Part shown: positions 45,700-57,642 of the stretch, in pieces
Layout: every line of letters begins with the position of its first letter
Position numbering within the stretch: the stretch's first letter is position 1
Program-made: the position numbers and the translations under genes
Notes under the pieces: generated by a model
What the model saw: only the letters and a program-made list of their open reading frames with translations
The model's database searches: none
What the model was told of the DNA's origin: nothing
Source: Isoetes taiwanensis
Taxonomy: Eukaryota > Streptophyta > Lycopodiopsida > Isoetales > Isoetaceae
Length of the DNA stretch: 64,000 bases
Assembly (NCBI GenBank): GCA_021234155.1
Contig: JAJEKV010000023.1
Span: 6,347,945-6,411,944 of the forward strand
Direction: 5' to 3'

Positions 45700-47574
45700 A
45701 TGGACCCACCAGATCTACTGGACGGACTATCTCCTCCCATGCATTCCATATTAAATGTTTTCTGCTCTCTGAAACCCCAAGAACAGAAACAAATTTTAGA
45801 GAAACAGCAGCTGCTTCTTCAGGGAGACCTTGCTCCGATCCAATTTGGAGATTTTACTTCCTTTGTTCCTACGGCAATGGCACCAAAAAATGCTCTGCCC
45901 TCTTCGTTCCCGGATCGCCCATTTTGGGACTGTTATGCTCCTTTGAACGCGAACTCAAGTAACACCTTCGTCCGAAGAACACAACCCTTCAAGGAGGACA
46001 ATACCATCAAACAAGACATTCTGACAATGAAGAAACACAACCCTCCGACATATCGACACAGTAGAGGTATTGAATTGAACCCGGACCTCTGTCATTCAAG
46101 ACTTCAATTTCTATCTTCGCATGCTGTTATTTGTTGGACTGAAAGGGAGGGTATAATACTGGGGAATGTTTCTAAACAAATTTGTGCTCTGTCTAAATCA
46201 ATTCAAATTTCCTCAATCTATTGGACCCAATTCCCTTATTTTGTGATTGAGTTCTGCTCTAAGCAAGCTACTGAACATATTTTAAAACTGGGTCATATCA
46301 CCCACTTCGGATTTCGAATCAAATTCCAAAAATGGGCATACCAATTTGACCCTCTCCGACTCGCTACGCTCATGCACACTGCTTATGTTCACCTGCATGA
46401 CCTTAATCCGGTATTTTGGGAGGATCAATGCCTTAAGGCTATTTTTTCCTCCATTGGCTCCTTCATCTCTTCAGAACGTAGGCCTAATAGGCCTCCCACT
46501 GTTTTCATACAATTGGATCTCCTCAAGCCTATCCCTCTTGAAGTTACCTTCCAGGATATGTTTGGGTCTGATCAATCTCTGCTCTTGAGATGGAATGGAT
46601 TGCCCCCCGCTTGTCCTGTGTGCAGGAAAAGGTTGCATGGTGGACAGAAGTGCAGCCCGTTGCCTGATCAGGATCCGACCTTAGGAATGGAGGGTGCTCA
46701 TATACTCCCCCCTCGTCACCCAGGTAATCTGAATGGTAGCTCGAAGAGAATCAGAAGAAAACAGATTATCAGGGAAAAGATTGCCCTGGCCAATAAAGAG
46801 CTGGAACAGAAATTTAGAAATCAGGAAGAAAGGTCTCAATATCGAGTCAACAATGGAACTATTAAGGTCCTGAATAGGGGTGTCACCACTAAAGGAGTGT
46901 CCTTCAACACTTCGAATATGGTTAAAATCTTTGATAAACACAAACCCCCTGGTCATGTTCAACTTGTGGAAACTACAGTAGTCAATGCCAGGGAAGACAC
47001 AATATGGGAAGATGACTACTCGACCTGGCAGATATCCAAATCTAATCAGTCTACACCAAAGAAGTATGTTGATGCAGAAAAGGGGCCTGCCCACATTGTA
47101 ATTGGAAATGAAGATCCCAGTTTCCCTACATCAATTGCTACAGTGGAATATGCTGTTGGGGAATTGGGGCCCACCTATTCTACAACTGGAAATGTAGATC
47201 CCACAACAGAATCATCCCCTATCTTCTGCAAAAACAGATTCCAAGCGTTGCAGGATATGGACCTTGATGGGCTATCTAGTCCAAAGAAAAAAGGAAGGTC
47301 TCATAACAAGGCTCTTGCCCAAGCAGATCATGACAGGTGCCAAGATCAACTTGTGACCAAAGAAACAAATGCTCCAAGCCCACCAAAGTCCATAGTCAAT
47401 TCCACTTGTACTGGTGACCGAATTCTGGTTGACTTAGCTGTTGGCCCTATCTCCAACAATACTGTGGTCAATTTAGATATTCCCCCCTCTCTCTCCCTTC
47501 TCCATCACAATCCATTTCCCGTCTTATCACCCCTCCCCCCCCTCCCATCACACTCCTCTACCTGTGCTCTATGA
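45700..47574 (+). CDS. LINE ORF1, RNA-binding protein with CCHC knuckle
   Basis: An intact 624-codon ORF. An N-terminal globular region (residues ~140-300) has the layout of the DUF4283-type domain of plant L1 ORF1 proteins. A zinc knuckle CPVCRKRLHGGQKC (CX2CX4HX4C) follows at residues ~305-318. The C-terminal half is charged and low-complexity. In plant LINEs this protein coats the element RNA. The reading frame is open throughout, unlike ORF2. A tail of related, out-of-frame coding sequence continues to ~48140. Confidence 0.7.
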   Translation: MDPPDLLDGLSPPMHSILNVFCSLKPQEQKQILEKQQLLLQGDLAPIQFGDFTSFVPTAMAPKNALPSSFPDRPFWDCYAPLNANSSNTFVRRTQPFKEDNTIKQDILTMKKHNPPTYRHSRGIELNPDLCHSRLQFLSSHAVICWTEREGIILGNVSKQICALSKSIQISSIYWTQFPYFVIEFCSKQATEHILKLGHITHFGFRIKFQKWAYQFDPLRLATLMHTAYVHLHDLNPVFWEDQCLKAIFSSIGSFISSERRPNRPPTVFIQLDLLKPIPLEVTFQDMFGSDQSLLLRWNGLPPACPVCRKRLHGGQKCSPLPDQDPTLGMEGAHILPPRHPGNLNGSSKRIRRKQIIREKIALANKELEQKFRNQEERSQYRVNNGTIKVLNRGVTTKGVSFNTSNMVKIFDKHKPPGHVQLVETTVVNAREDTIWEDDYSTWQISKSNQSTPKKYVDAEKGPAHIVIGNEDPSFPTSIATVEYAVGELGPTYSTTGNVDPTTESSPIFCKNRFQALQDMDLDGLSSPKKKGRSHNKALAQADHDRCQDQLVTKETNAPSPPKSIVNSTCTGDRILVDLAVGPISNNTVVNLDIPPSLSLLHHNPFPVLSPLPPLPSHSSTCAL

Positions 47575-48177
47575 CAAATATGGTAAGTCCACGGTGGACT
47601 TGGTCAGCAGAATTGTTGCAGATGCTGTGGATGCAACTTGTCGACAACAGAAGGCCCCCTTGGTAGCTACCAATGGAGTTGATGGCTATGATGCTCAACA
47701 GGAGTCTGGGCGAATCCAGGTAAGTGAACACTATCCTATTTGTCATAGCCCTTCCATAGAACTCCAGGAAACACAAGGCTATAATAATGAGATGGAGATT
47801 CCATCATCTCTGCTATTCTAATGATGAGTGTGAGATGGTCAAATCCACTCCTTTAGGCACTGATGAACAGAACATTGAATTGGGATTAATAGCTCTACAG
47901 TCAAATCTGGACAATTTAGACTCTTTGGGACTAAATCATTTTGATATAGTTGTCCCTGATTCTGAGGAAGACCTGAGTTGCAGCCCCCTGCATGACATCT
48001 CTAACACCTCCCTGAGATCTATCAAAAATAAAATGAAAGCTAGGTCCACATCCAAGTCGCCAGTTGGTAGAGAGAACTGTCCTCATACCTACAATACCAG
48101 AAGCAGATCTTCACCTCATGGTCTGAGGAAGCTCAACTACTGAGCTGCTGCCTGCCTACTTTTCCCTTCCTCTTGTT

Positions 48178-50125
48178 ATGAGGGTTCTAACTTGGAACTT
48201 AAGAGGTATCAAAGGGCCTACCAAGAGAAGGCGCTTCATTGCCTCTGTGAGGGATTTTAAGGCTGACATCATCATGATTCAGGAGCACAGACTCCCCAAG
48301 TTTGAGTCAGCCAACTTGGGGGAATGGATCAAGCCCGGTATGGCTTCCTGCTATATCCCTGCAGATGGAACAAAAGGTGGTGTTGCTACTTTCTGGTACA
48401 ATCAGAAACTTATAAACACCTAGATGACTGTGTGTTACCCTTTCTATTAAAGCCTGTCAGGTGGCTTTCATTAATATTTATGCCTCTACTGATCCTTATG
48501 AAAGAGAGCCAATGTGGATTGAGATTAATAATTGGATGAACCAACAGCAGAATGTGGAGAATTGGATTATCACAGGTGACTTTAATAATACTCCCCACCC
48601 TGACATGAAGCTCGGTAACAAAATTAACATGTCCAAGAATGAGAGGTACTCCTGGGAAAACTGGTTAGCTGATCAAGATCTGGTCTATATCCCTTCTTCT
48701 AACACTAAATTCTCCTGGAGTAATAAGAGGAAAGGGGACCAAAGAACCTTTTATATGCTAGATAGATTCTATATTCACAACTCTGCCACATGGTTGGACA
48801 ACTGTATAGTCACAGGAGATATTGCAAGCACTATTTCTGATCACCAACCTCACTTTCTGGATACTAAATGCCTGCCTCTTGGCAATAAAGGGAAGAATAC
48901 CCCCTTTAAGTTTAATACCTCCTTACTTCAAATGAAATCCTTCTGTCAGGACTTTACCTCTTATTACCTTTCCCTCCCCAAGATTGGTCAGCATCAATCC
49001 ATGAAAAGCTTTAATGAAAAGATGAAAAAAGTCAAGGATTGGGTGAAGAAATGGGGAAAGGACTTAGCTCAGAAAAGGAAGGCCATTAGCACTAGCTTTA
49101 TGGAACAGATTAAGGAGGTTAGATCTCTCATTGAAAGGAATCCCAATGATGATTCCTTGCACACGAAAGAGCAGCAATTGGAAATCCAGATTAAAACCTT
49201 GGAGGAACACCAGGTTAGGGGTATGGCCCTTAGAAGCAAAATCAAAATGTACAATCAGTTGGATCATGAAAGTTCCAAGATGTTCTTTAGGGTGGCCAGA
49301 AATAGGCTAATCAATAATTTTATCACTCAGTTGGAGACTGATCAAGGATTAACTCATACTGATGAGAAGGCTATAGCTTCTGCATTTCACAAGTTTTACA
49401 CAGATCTCTTTAAAGAAGAAATTATTGACAGTAAAATGCAGCAGGTCTTTGATGCCATTGGGCCCCCCAATGAAATGATGGAGGATGAGTGGATAGAGGT
49501 CCCTGACCTCCCTGAAATCCTGGAAACTCTTAAAAAGATGAAAAGTGGGAAAAGCCCTGGTATTGATGGCTTCCAACCTGAATTCTTTGTGGAGTTTTGG
49601 CCAATCATGAAGGATGACATTGTCCACTTCATCCAGGGAATTTGGGGAGCTAAATCTATCTATCCCACCTATAATGTTGGAGTGATCTCCCTCATTCCAA
49701 AAACTGATTCTCCATCTAAGACTAATGAGTGGCGCCCTATTTCATTGACCACCACCATGTATAAATTGGTTGCTAAAATCATTGCTGGCAAATTGGTGGT
49801 GCATCTTCAAAATAAAATTAATGCTTGTCAATCAGCCTTCTTACCAAATAGGTCTATTTTGGACAACTATATAGCTGCTAATGGAGCTCTCCACTGGAAT
49901 AAGTTATCTAAGCAGGGCTGTGTTCTCCTTAAATTGGACTTTAGAAGAGCATATGACTGTATTTCTTGGAAGTTCCTTGAGAAGTCTCTCAGTCATATTG
50001 GCATTCACCCTTATCTTATCAAGCTTATTATGGGTATCAACCAAAGATTTCTTCTTCTGGCTTCTTTGCCTAAGGTTATGGGAATTTTTGATGCCGGAGA
50101 TCCGATCAGCCGAAAATCAGAAAGC
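48178..50125 (+). pseudogene. LINE ORF2: AP endonuclease and N-terminal reverse transcriptase
   Basis: Starts at ATG 48178. The endonuclease motifs are visible: TWNLRG, IQEHR, GDFNN and SDHQPH, the catalytic Asn, Glu, Asp and Asp-His residues of APE-type nucleases. A stop at 48421-48423 and a frame change near 48430 split the domain. RT blocks GKSPGIDGF, NEWRPISL, CQSAFLPNRSILDN and LKLDFRRAYD (palm A) are present, but the FADD-type active-site block never appears. The frame ends in a poly(A) run at 50127-50153. Confidence 0.8.
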
Positions 50126-50153
50126 CAAAAAAAAAAAAAAAAAAAAAAAAAAA

Positions 50154-50870
50154 TGACGTTCGTATGATTTTGGCATGGAAGATCTGAGCAACATGGAAGC
50201 TGTGTGGAGGGCTTCCAGGATAATAGTAGTTTTTGTTCTTAATAATTTGACTCTGGTTGGATGCAGATGCACTAGTTGGATGCAGATGCATCGCCTTAAT
50301 TTTTGTGTAGTGTTTCCTTTGTAGCTCTTCATAGAACCTTGCCTGTGGCATTATCCGTCAGTTTGAAGTTTTTATTGTTGTGAAAATGCAGCAAAAGTTG
50401 TATCTTCTTCCTTCTTTGGAGTACGTTGCATTTCTTTTCAATCTCTATGCAACTAAATTATGGCAAGAAATGATCAAGCGACAATTGCAAATAGGCCTTT
50501 AATTGCAAATAGGCTTTCAATTGCAGTTTTGATGGCAAACAAATTGTATCTATAGTATTAAAGGGGCCTTAGATCCCATTTGCATGTTAGCCTTCATCTT
50601 GCATCCGAGGGAAATGTCAAGCCAAAGTCTACATTGTCTTTCTACCTAAATATGATATGCCTTCATGAGACAACCTTCTCGCTGCTGCTATATTTTTTTC
50701 AGATAGACTTCTAGACATACTTGCAATTTTCTTTACATTTCTTCTCAGATATACTTCCAGATATACTTGCAGTTTTTTTTCTTTTCCTACTGCTGTATTT
50801 TATACTTGCTTTGCAGACATGCAAAATGTCATCACACAATTATTATTCAATATGCTGGAGGGGTAGGATG
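50154..50870 (+). other. Foreign stretch replacing the LINE RT core
   Basis: Sequence after the internal poly(A) run with no similarity to the surrounding LINE. It includes two short direct repeats (gttggatgcagatgca near 50255 and 50277; agatatactt units near 50745-50770). The missing LINE part (FADD block and thumb) should lie here. No target duplication found, so an insertion with deletion or a chimeric retroposition is likely. Confidence 0.4.
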
Positions 50871-52536
50871 TAAATCCCTTTTTCTTCAGGCTCAGGTCCT
50901 TGGTGCCAAAAATGTGTGGAAAGCCATTTCTGGATTTCAGTCCCCTGCTATGGATTTCATTAGATTCTGGTTTAGCAAAAGTAAGCCTCTGGGAAGTTCC
51001 ACCTTAATGCATCAGCTTCCAGATTCTGCCTTCTATAATTTTAAATGTGCTGCTAATACCTCCCCCCTCCTAAGGAGCATTTTTAAAGCTTAGAAAAAAG
51101 TGGCTCATAAATTCAACCATGATAAAATCACTAACTCTATTAGAGATACCTCGATCTTCTGGTCTCCCATCTTAGCCCCTCCATCTTATTCTGCTATGGC
51201 TATTTGCCACCCTACCTGCTACAAAAAATGGCACAGGGCTAATATCTTATTTGTTAGAGACCTTATTGATGAGAACGATAAATGGATTTCCTGGGAGGTC
51301 ATTAAGAAGAAAGTTGGGGGTGGGATGACTAACAGATCCATTTATAAACAGGTTGTTCAAACTTATTCTCCTGTGTTGGGAAAGGATGGCAAAGGTGAGA
51401 GCCACTCTCCATTAAATTGGTTTTTTTTTTAAGCAATAGAAGCATCCTGGAGAGTGAAGATGGTTTCTTGGCGCTCACGTTCCGCCTGCGGCTAGGGCGG
51501 CAACAGGGGAAGGAGGCCGCCCTCCTATCCTCTCTTTCCGGTACTGCTGCAGACCCTCTTGCAAACCAGATAATACGATCTGGTGCTAGTGGGGTTTGCC
51601 GATGTGCCAGAAGATTTTTTTCTTCAAAGAAATTGCTGATTTGATTCTGGAGCAGCTTCAAGGCGGTCTTGTGGATTTGGTCTGGTAAGCCACTAACGTG
51701 GTATTCTTCTCTCAATCTTTTTAAGAATGATGATTTGTTAAGCAAATCACACCGAAAGGGCGCAGAGTCTATAAGGTGGAGCAGAATTGAAGCCGAATTC
51801 ATGAAGAGAGCAGTTTTGGGTCTGTTTGGCAGTCTTTTTAGTTGGATCTTCTATCCATTTGGTTTTTTCCCCTCCTCTTGCTCTTTCTTGCTAGCGGAAA
51901 GATCTAGGGATGTTTTCTTGAAAGGAGCAGAGTAAATTCTTGATCTTAAATTTACAGTTTTAAAACAGGATGTTAGATTATTTGAGATCGCCGAGCTAGG
52001 GATTTGAGTGTGTCCAGGAAGACGCTTCCATATCAAGACCAGATATCATGAGCCAGAATTAGGGAGAGTTCTGGTGGCTGGGCTGTGTGTCTAGCCTATA
52101 CAGGTTGGCTGACTGGAGCATCCCGACAATGCAGCATCTTACTTTAATCTCTCATTTGGTTGTAAAGCTGTCGAATTTGTTCATAGATTGAAGCATATTT
52201 GCTTCTCTAAGCAGTGCGGGAGATTGTTCAGGTTACTCCACATCTCTTTTCTCTTCATTTCTATTTCTGCAAGAGGTTTTTTGGAGCATTCAGGATTGTC
52301 TGCAGTTTATGGAAAATGGGAATTTGATTCCTGTAGTATTCTATTTAACTGAGAAGATGTTGATACTGTAGTATTAGTTAGATAGAAGAAGAAGTTGAGA
52401 GAGACTCATGAGTACTATAACTGCAGATATAACTCAGATCCATGTGGGATCCTATACGCTTAAATTATATCTGATCCATGAGGGATCTTTGTATTGTAAT
52501 TCTTCCAATCTGATCAATACAAAAAGTTCTTACCTT

Positions 52537-52574
<38 letters not shown>

Positions 52575-53734
52575 TTGGTTTTTTAAGGTGAAGAGAAGCT
52601 ACAAGGTTTCCAAAATTTACCATGCTTGCCTTCCTATGAAGAGAAGGAAACATGCTGCCCTTCAGGGTCTCTCTCCCAAAAACTTTAAGAAGATCCTTCT
52701 CTCCAACTGCAAATCTTATTCCTGCCCTAAAATTAAGGTGTTTGCTTGGCTGATCCTTCATAATGCCTTACTAAGTAACACAAATATGATTAAAAGGAAG
52801 TTTAAAAATGTTCCTAGCCCACTTTGTTCCCTTTGTAAAAGTCAAGATGAGACGGTTCTCCATATTTTCACTTGTCCAAAGGTCCTAGGGTTCTGGCAGT
52901 GGTTATCTCAGATTGGCTCTAAGCCGAATGTCCCTGATCTGGACTCCATTTCCAATATGGCTCAATTTTTCCATCTTCAGAATTCTCAGGTGAATTCAAC
53001 CATCTTGCAGTTAGCCTTGTGGATTATCTGGAAACACAGAAATAATGTGGCTTTGGCAAATAGGAGGTGTGATCTTAATTGGATGAAGCTCAACTTTCAG
53101 TTTGAGCTTGTTAGGTGTGCTTTGGCCCATAGGGCCTCAAAACTGGAGAAATATGATACAGATTGGCTGCCTTGGGGGTCTTTTAAGTCTGATTTCTTTG
53201 TTGTTAAGTTTGACTCCCTCATTGATCAAAGTTCTTTTGTGGATTGCAGCATTCTTGAACAGTGTGGTACAGGTTTTCAGGGGGACCACGCTACCGGATG
53301 ATGTCCCTGTTCATCACTCGGGAACTCCAAGGCAAGCTGTAAGGGCAACCTTCAGGCTTAAGTTTCTTCTTAAGGAGGCTTACAATGCACATATCCTTCA
53401 CAAATTTATTGGTGCTAATAATCGGCTGCTTACAGAACATCAATTCTCATGCCTGAGATCGATGTATTACTATCATAAAGGCAGGTGTGAAGCTGCTGCT
53501 GGTGTTCTATTGGATATCATACAGGTTCCCCTTGATGAACTATTGCTGCTTACCCCATCCTGGGCCGAGATCAACTGTATGGCCCCTCCTTCCTTTGCTA
53601 TGCCCCTTACTGCCACCCATTCCTTCCCTGATCTCCCTGCTATCCCGGCTTCTCTGTTAAATCTGTCTTCCCTGCCGATTCAATCTCCCCTTCCCAGACA
53701 GAATTCTCCCCATGCAAGTGGTATCTGGCTTTGA
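50871..53734 (+). pseudogene. LINE ORF2 C-terminal part with zf-RVT-like domain, interrupted
   Basis: Coding resumes with AGGVGCKSLFLQAQVLGAKN, matching the region after RT in plant L1 ORF2. After the nested insertion, 52575-53250 encodes a Cys/His domain (CSLCKSQDETVLHIFTC), the zf-RVT type that follows RT in these proteins. A stop at 51091-51093 and a frame change near 53240 show decay. The tail to 53734 reads in another frame. Confidence 0.65.
51427..52573 (+). mobile_element. Retroposed sequence with 33-nt poly(A) nested in the LINE
   Basis: A ~1.15-kb insertion ending in a poly(A) run (52540-52572). attggtttttt occurs at both edges (51416-51426 and 52574-52584) as a target duplication. 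The 3' end (gatcaatacaaaaagttctt then A-run) looks like a transcript end. No complete ORF; source gene or element not identified. Confidence 0.6.
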
Positions 53735-54064
53735 TTTGATGTTTTCTATTTGGAGATTACTAATCAGCATGCCAGAAATGGTTTTTGATCTTGGTTTAAT
53801 CGACAGTCTGCTACTTTTTATTTGGGCTCTGAGCCTTTTGTTATATGTATATTTTTGATCTATGATTAATATCAAATCCTTCCTTTTCCTCAAAAAAAAA
53901 AAAAAGTCAGCAATACAATGATCTTTATCAAATATTAAAAACAACTAGACCACAAGCAAAATTCCAAATGAAATGGTCCAGAGATACTTCAGCATTGTTC
54001 TTCCATTTCCAAGTCTTGTAAGCTTATCCAAACTTGAACGAATTTGAAAAACATAAACAGGAGC

Positions 54065-54176
54065 AAGAAATCCCGTTACCTGCAGTAAACCAGAGGACAA
54101 TTAGCCTTAAGCAGGGTAAAGCCCTAAGTACTAGCAGGTAAGCTACGGATTTCTTGGGCTTATCGCCCTTCACCTT
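54065..54176. ncRNA. Hairpin family, array copy 2
   Basis: Identical stem to the 42202 member; duplicated with the surrounding 3.3-kb unit. Confidence 0.45.
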
Positions 54177-56304
54177 GAATGTTTAACTTTAAACAAAGTA
54201 GACAGATGAGTTTTATCAGCAGAAAAAAGCCCATGGTCTCTGTCCTAAACTTATACTGCAATAAAGTATTACTTTTAGCATGCAGATTACACTTAGGCCC
54301 CTTAGAATCTAAATGTAAGGCCATTCATAAATCTTACACATTAAACATGTTAAATACTGTTCTATAATCAGAGCAGCAAATACCAAGTTAATTATTCTCC
54401 ATGATTCCCAAATTAATCCACTTATGCAACAAATCCCCTCAGTTAGGAACAAAGGAAGGCCAAGTCTAAATCAAATACAATAATTCTAGTAGTTAGGCCA
54501 GCAAGCTAATTAGGCTCAGTATGCATTATGCAAGAAAGCCAACGCATGATTTCCTCTTAAATGAAAATATGACAAAGCCTAAATCAGAAAAGGCTGGCAG
54601 TAAGAAGATAGATTTTCTAACAATTAGCTTCGTGGGCTTTATAGGCTTCTGATAAATGCCCTTGTTACCGTCTGTACCATCGAGCATGGTTTAGACTCAT
54701 GCCTAAAGGCCAGAACACGACCAATGCATGCAGATGAATCAATCGGCACATTACAACATATTTTCTTTGCCCTGTACAATGCCACAAACGAAACCCTAAG
54801 TTATACACGTTAAAAAAATTCTACTATTTCTTTTGCATATTATCTCGTTTCTCCAGCTCGTTGCCCAATGGTAGAAAATCAAGTGGTCCAATATTTCAAC
54901 CCTAGTCTAACCACTAACATTTCATCATATCTTTTCTCGGAGGCAATATACCATTATCTGCATAAAGCCCCGGCTTTGGTCATATAGTACTTTTGTCATA
55001 GCAACCTGCTTTGAAAACTTCATATTGCCTCAAGTTACGCATAAAAATCTCCATCATTACTAATAATAAAAAAAGCATGCCTCCTACCGTAGGTCAGGGT
55101 GGGCCAAAATTCATACATAGAGTTAGCAACAAGGAGAGTAGGATCTTGTTGCCAAAGCCCTACCCTACCTATATTGCCTAACTGTACCAGTTAAAGAGCC
55201 AAGTGGCAAGAAAGTTGACCAATAAAGTGAGCAAGAAATACCGCTTGGTAAGAGTACTAGTCTGTGCCAATTCCTGTCTATCCCATATATGTTCCAAAAA
55301 TATAATCTTCAAAGCTCGCTGATATGGTCTGCAATAGCCCAATGGCAATTCATGGATTTCATAAGCCCAATGGCAGTTTATTTCATATGACATTCTTCAT
55401 GACAAAATATGCCAATATCACCATGTATAAACCTTACAAAAAGGTCTTGGTGAGGTTGCAATGAACAACACTATTCATATATAATAGTCTTCTCACTAAG
55501 TCATTGATAATCCAGCACAGTCTTAATAGAAAAGTAAGATTGCTTAATGTAAAACAGTAAAGTTGCACGTACCATACTCCAACTAGAGCAGGTGTCTCAT
55601 GATGCATGAGTTGAGGTGCATTTCCTTATTCTTGTATATGCCAAGATACTTTGAACTGCAGAACTCGGGCTATTCTTTCTGCAATACTATCTGAGTTGTA
55701 CGACTTCACCTATATCGATTGCTTGCATCAAAATAATCCTTTCCAGCATCCGTCATTTTACTTGTATTCTCCTAATAATCAACATAGTCATCAGTACATA
55801 TGAATATTTTAACCGACCACCTGAAAATGAAGTAACCATGATTATGGTCTCTAGTAAAACTAGAGAACTGAGTATTGATAAAAAAAACCTTTAAACATGT
55901 ACAAACAGACCTTCTACCTTTTCAAGACCTTTTGCAAAGACCTTGTCAAGGTACAATTTGCAGCCCTAAGTTGAAAACCAGGTATATTTCAACTTAGGCC
56001 ATAACATGGTTACATTTCTTAATAAAGTAAGACAATAAGTGGAAAGAATACCATAAAAACTTTTTTCCAAAAAGGACATAGATACAAGATAAGATAACTG
56101 ATCTACAAAATCAGAGTAATAATATTAAACATCATTTCTGCAAAAGTCAGCAATACAATGATCTTTATCAAATATTAAAAACAACTAGACCACAAGCAAA
56201 TTTCCAAATGAAATGGTCCAGAGATACTTCAGCATTGTTCTTCCATTTCCAAGTCTTGTAAGCTTATCCAAACTTGAACGAATTTGAAAAACATAAACAG
56301 GAGC

Positions 56305-56416
56305 AAGAAATCCCGTTACCTGCAGTAAACCAGAGGACAATTAGCCTTAAGCAGGGTAAAGCCCTAAGTACTAGCAGGTAAGCTACGGATTTCTTGGGCT
56401 TATTGCCCTTCACCTT
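56305..56416. ncRNA. Hairpin family, array copy 3
   Basis: Same stem as the 42202 member. The only visible change is in the loop of the small 3' hairpin (TTATT for TTATC), which does not affect pairing. Confidence 0.45.
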
Positions 56417-57642
56417 GAATGTTTAACTTTAAACAAAGTAGACAGATGAGTTTTATCAGCAGAAAAAAGCCCATGGTCTCTGTCCTAAATTTATACTGCA
56501 ATAAAGTATTACACTTAGGCCCCTTAGAATCTACACATGCTAAAGTATTACTTTTAGCATGCAGATTACACTTAGGCCCCTTAGGCCATTCATAAATCTT
56601 ACACATTAAACATGTTAGCTACTGTTCTATAATCAAAGCAGCAAATACCAAGTTAATTATTCTCCATGATTCCCAAATTGATCCACTTATGCAACAAATC
56701 CCCTCAGTTAGAAACAAAGGAAGGCCAAGTCTAAATCAAATACAATAATTCTAGTAGTTAGGCTAGCAAGCTAATTATGCTCAGTATGCATTATGCAAGA
56801 AAGCCAACGCATGATTTCCTCTTAAATGAAGATATGACAAAGCCTAAATCAGAAAAGGCTGGCAGTAAGAAGATAGATTTTCTAACAATTAGCATAGCAA
56901 TCAAACGATATTAGCATCATGCATTAATATCCGAATTACAGTCCAGATACCATAACCATATGCCTTTATTATTTTAGGCTATCATACCAGCGTATTCCCT
57001 CAAGCATATTCTGATTACTGCAAGGAATCTTGTCTACTAGAACAACGGATGACCTTACTGCCTAAGACCTTATACGGTTCCTTATGCAAAGATCAACACC
57101 ATTATCAACTTGGTTTAATCAACCATTGCGAGGAATATGGAGCAGGGGTTACTCCATCCCCTGACAATACACACCTTACTAGAAGGATCTTTAGAAACAC
57201 AGAGATAATCCCGCATTCGAAGATCTCCCTATATTAAGACTAAGTGCATTTCTAGCAGCCAGACATCAAGCTTAGGCAAAGCATAGATCTAGCCATATAA
57301 CATGTAGTTTTTACACTGCAGCACTGCACTTCATGCATAACTGAATTAAATATTTTCAGCTCTACACAGCCAAACATAGAGTTACACCTTATTAAGAAAA
57401 CCACTTTCAAGCAATAAAAGAGACCAGATAAATCCAATTGTACATTAAGCATCATATGCACATCTAGATCTATTGCTTCTTGTGAGGATTAAACCAGAAA
57501 TGGCCAATTAAGTTCTATTTGAAGCTAATTTCCCTTGTTAATATCATTATTCATATAATCTTCTATAGCTAGTTACACCAGCTAATCTATTCTTACTGCT
57601 AGATCTTGCAATAATAAAACAAATTCCAAAGACTATTCCAAC

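Larger units (their letters stand above)
45374..53901 (+). mobile_element. L1-type plant LINE, ~8.5 kb with nested insertions
   Basis: Flanked by an exact 15-bp duplication aaaagtcagcaatac (45359-45373 and 53902-53916) and ending in a poly(A) run. It encodes ORF1 with a zinc knuckle and ORF2 with endonuclease and RT remnants. Two foreign stretches interrupt ORF2 (about 50110-50870 and 51427-52573), the second with its own poly(A) and duplication. Inserted in array copy 2. Confidence 0.85.
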
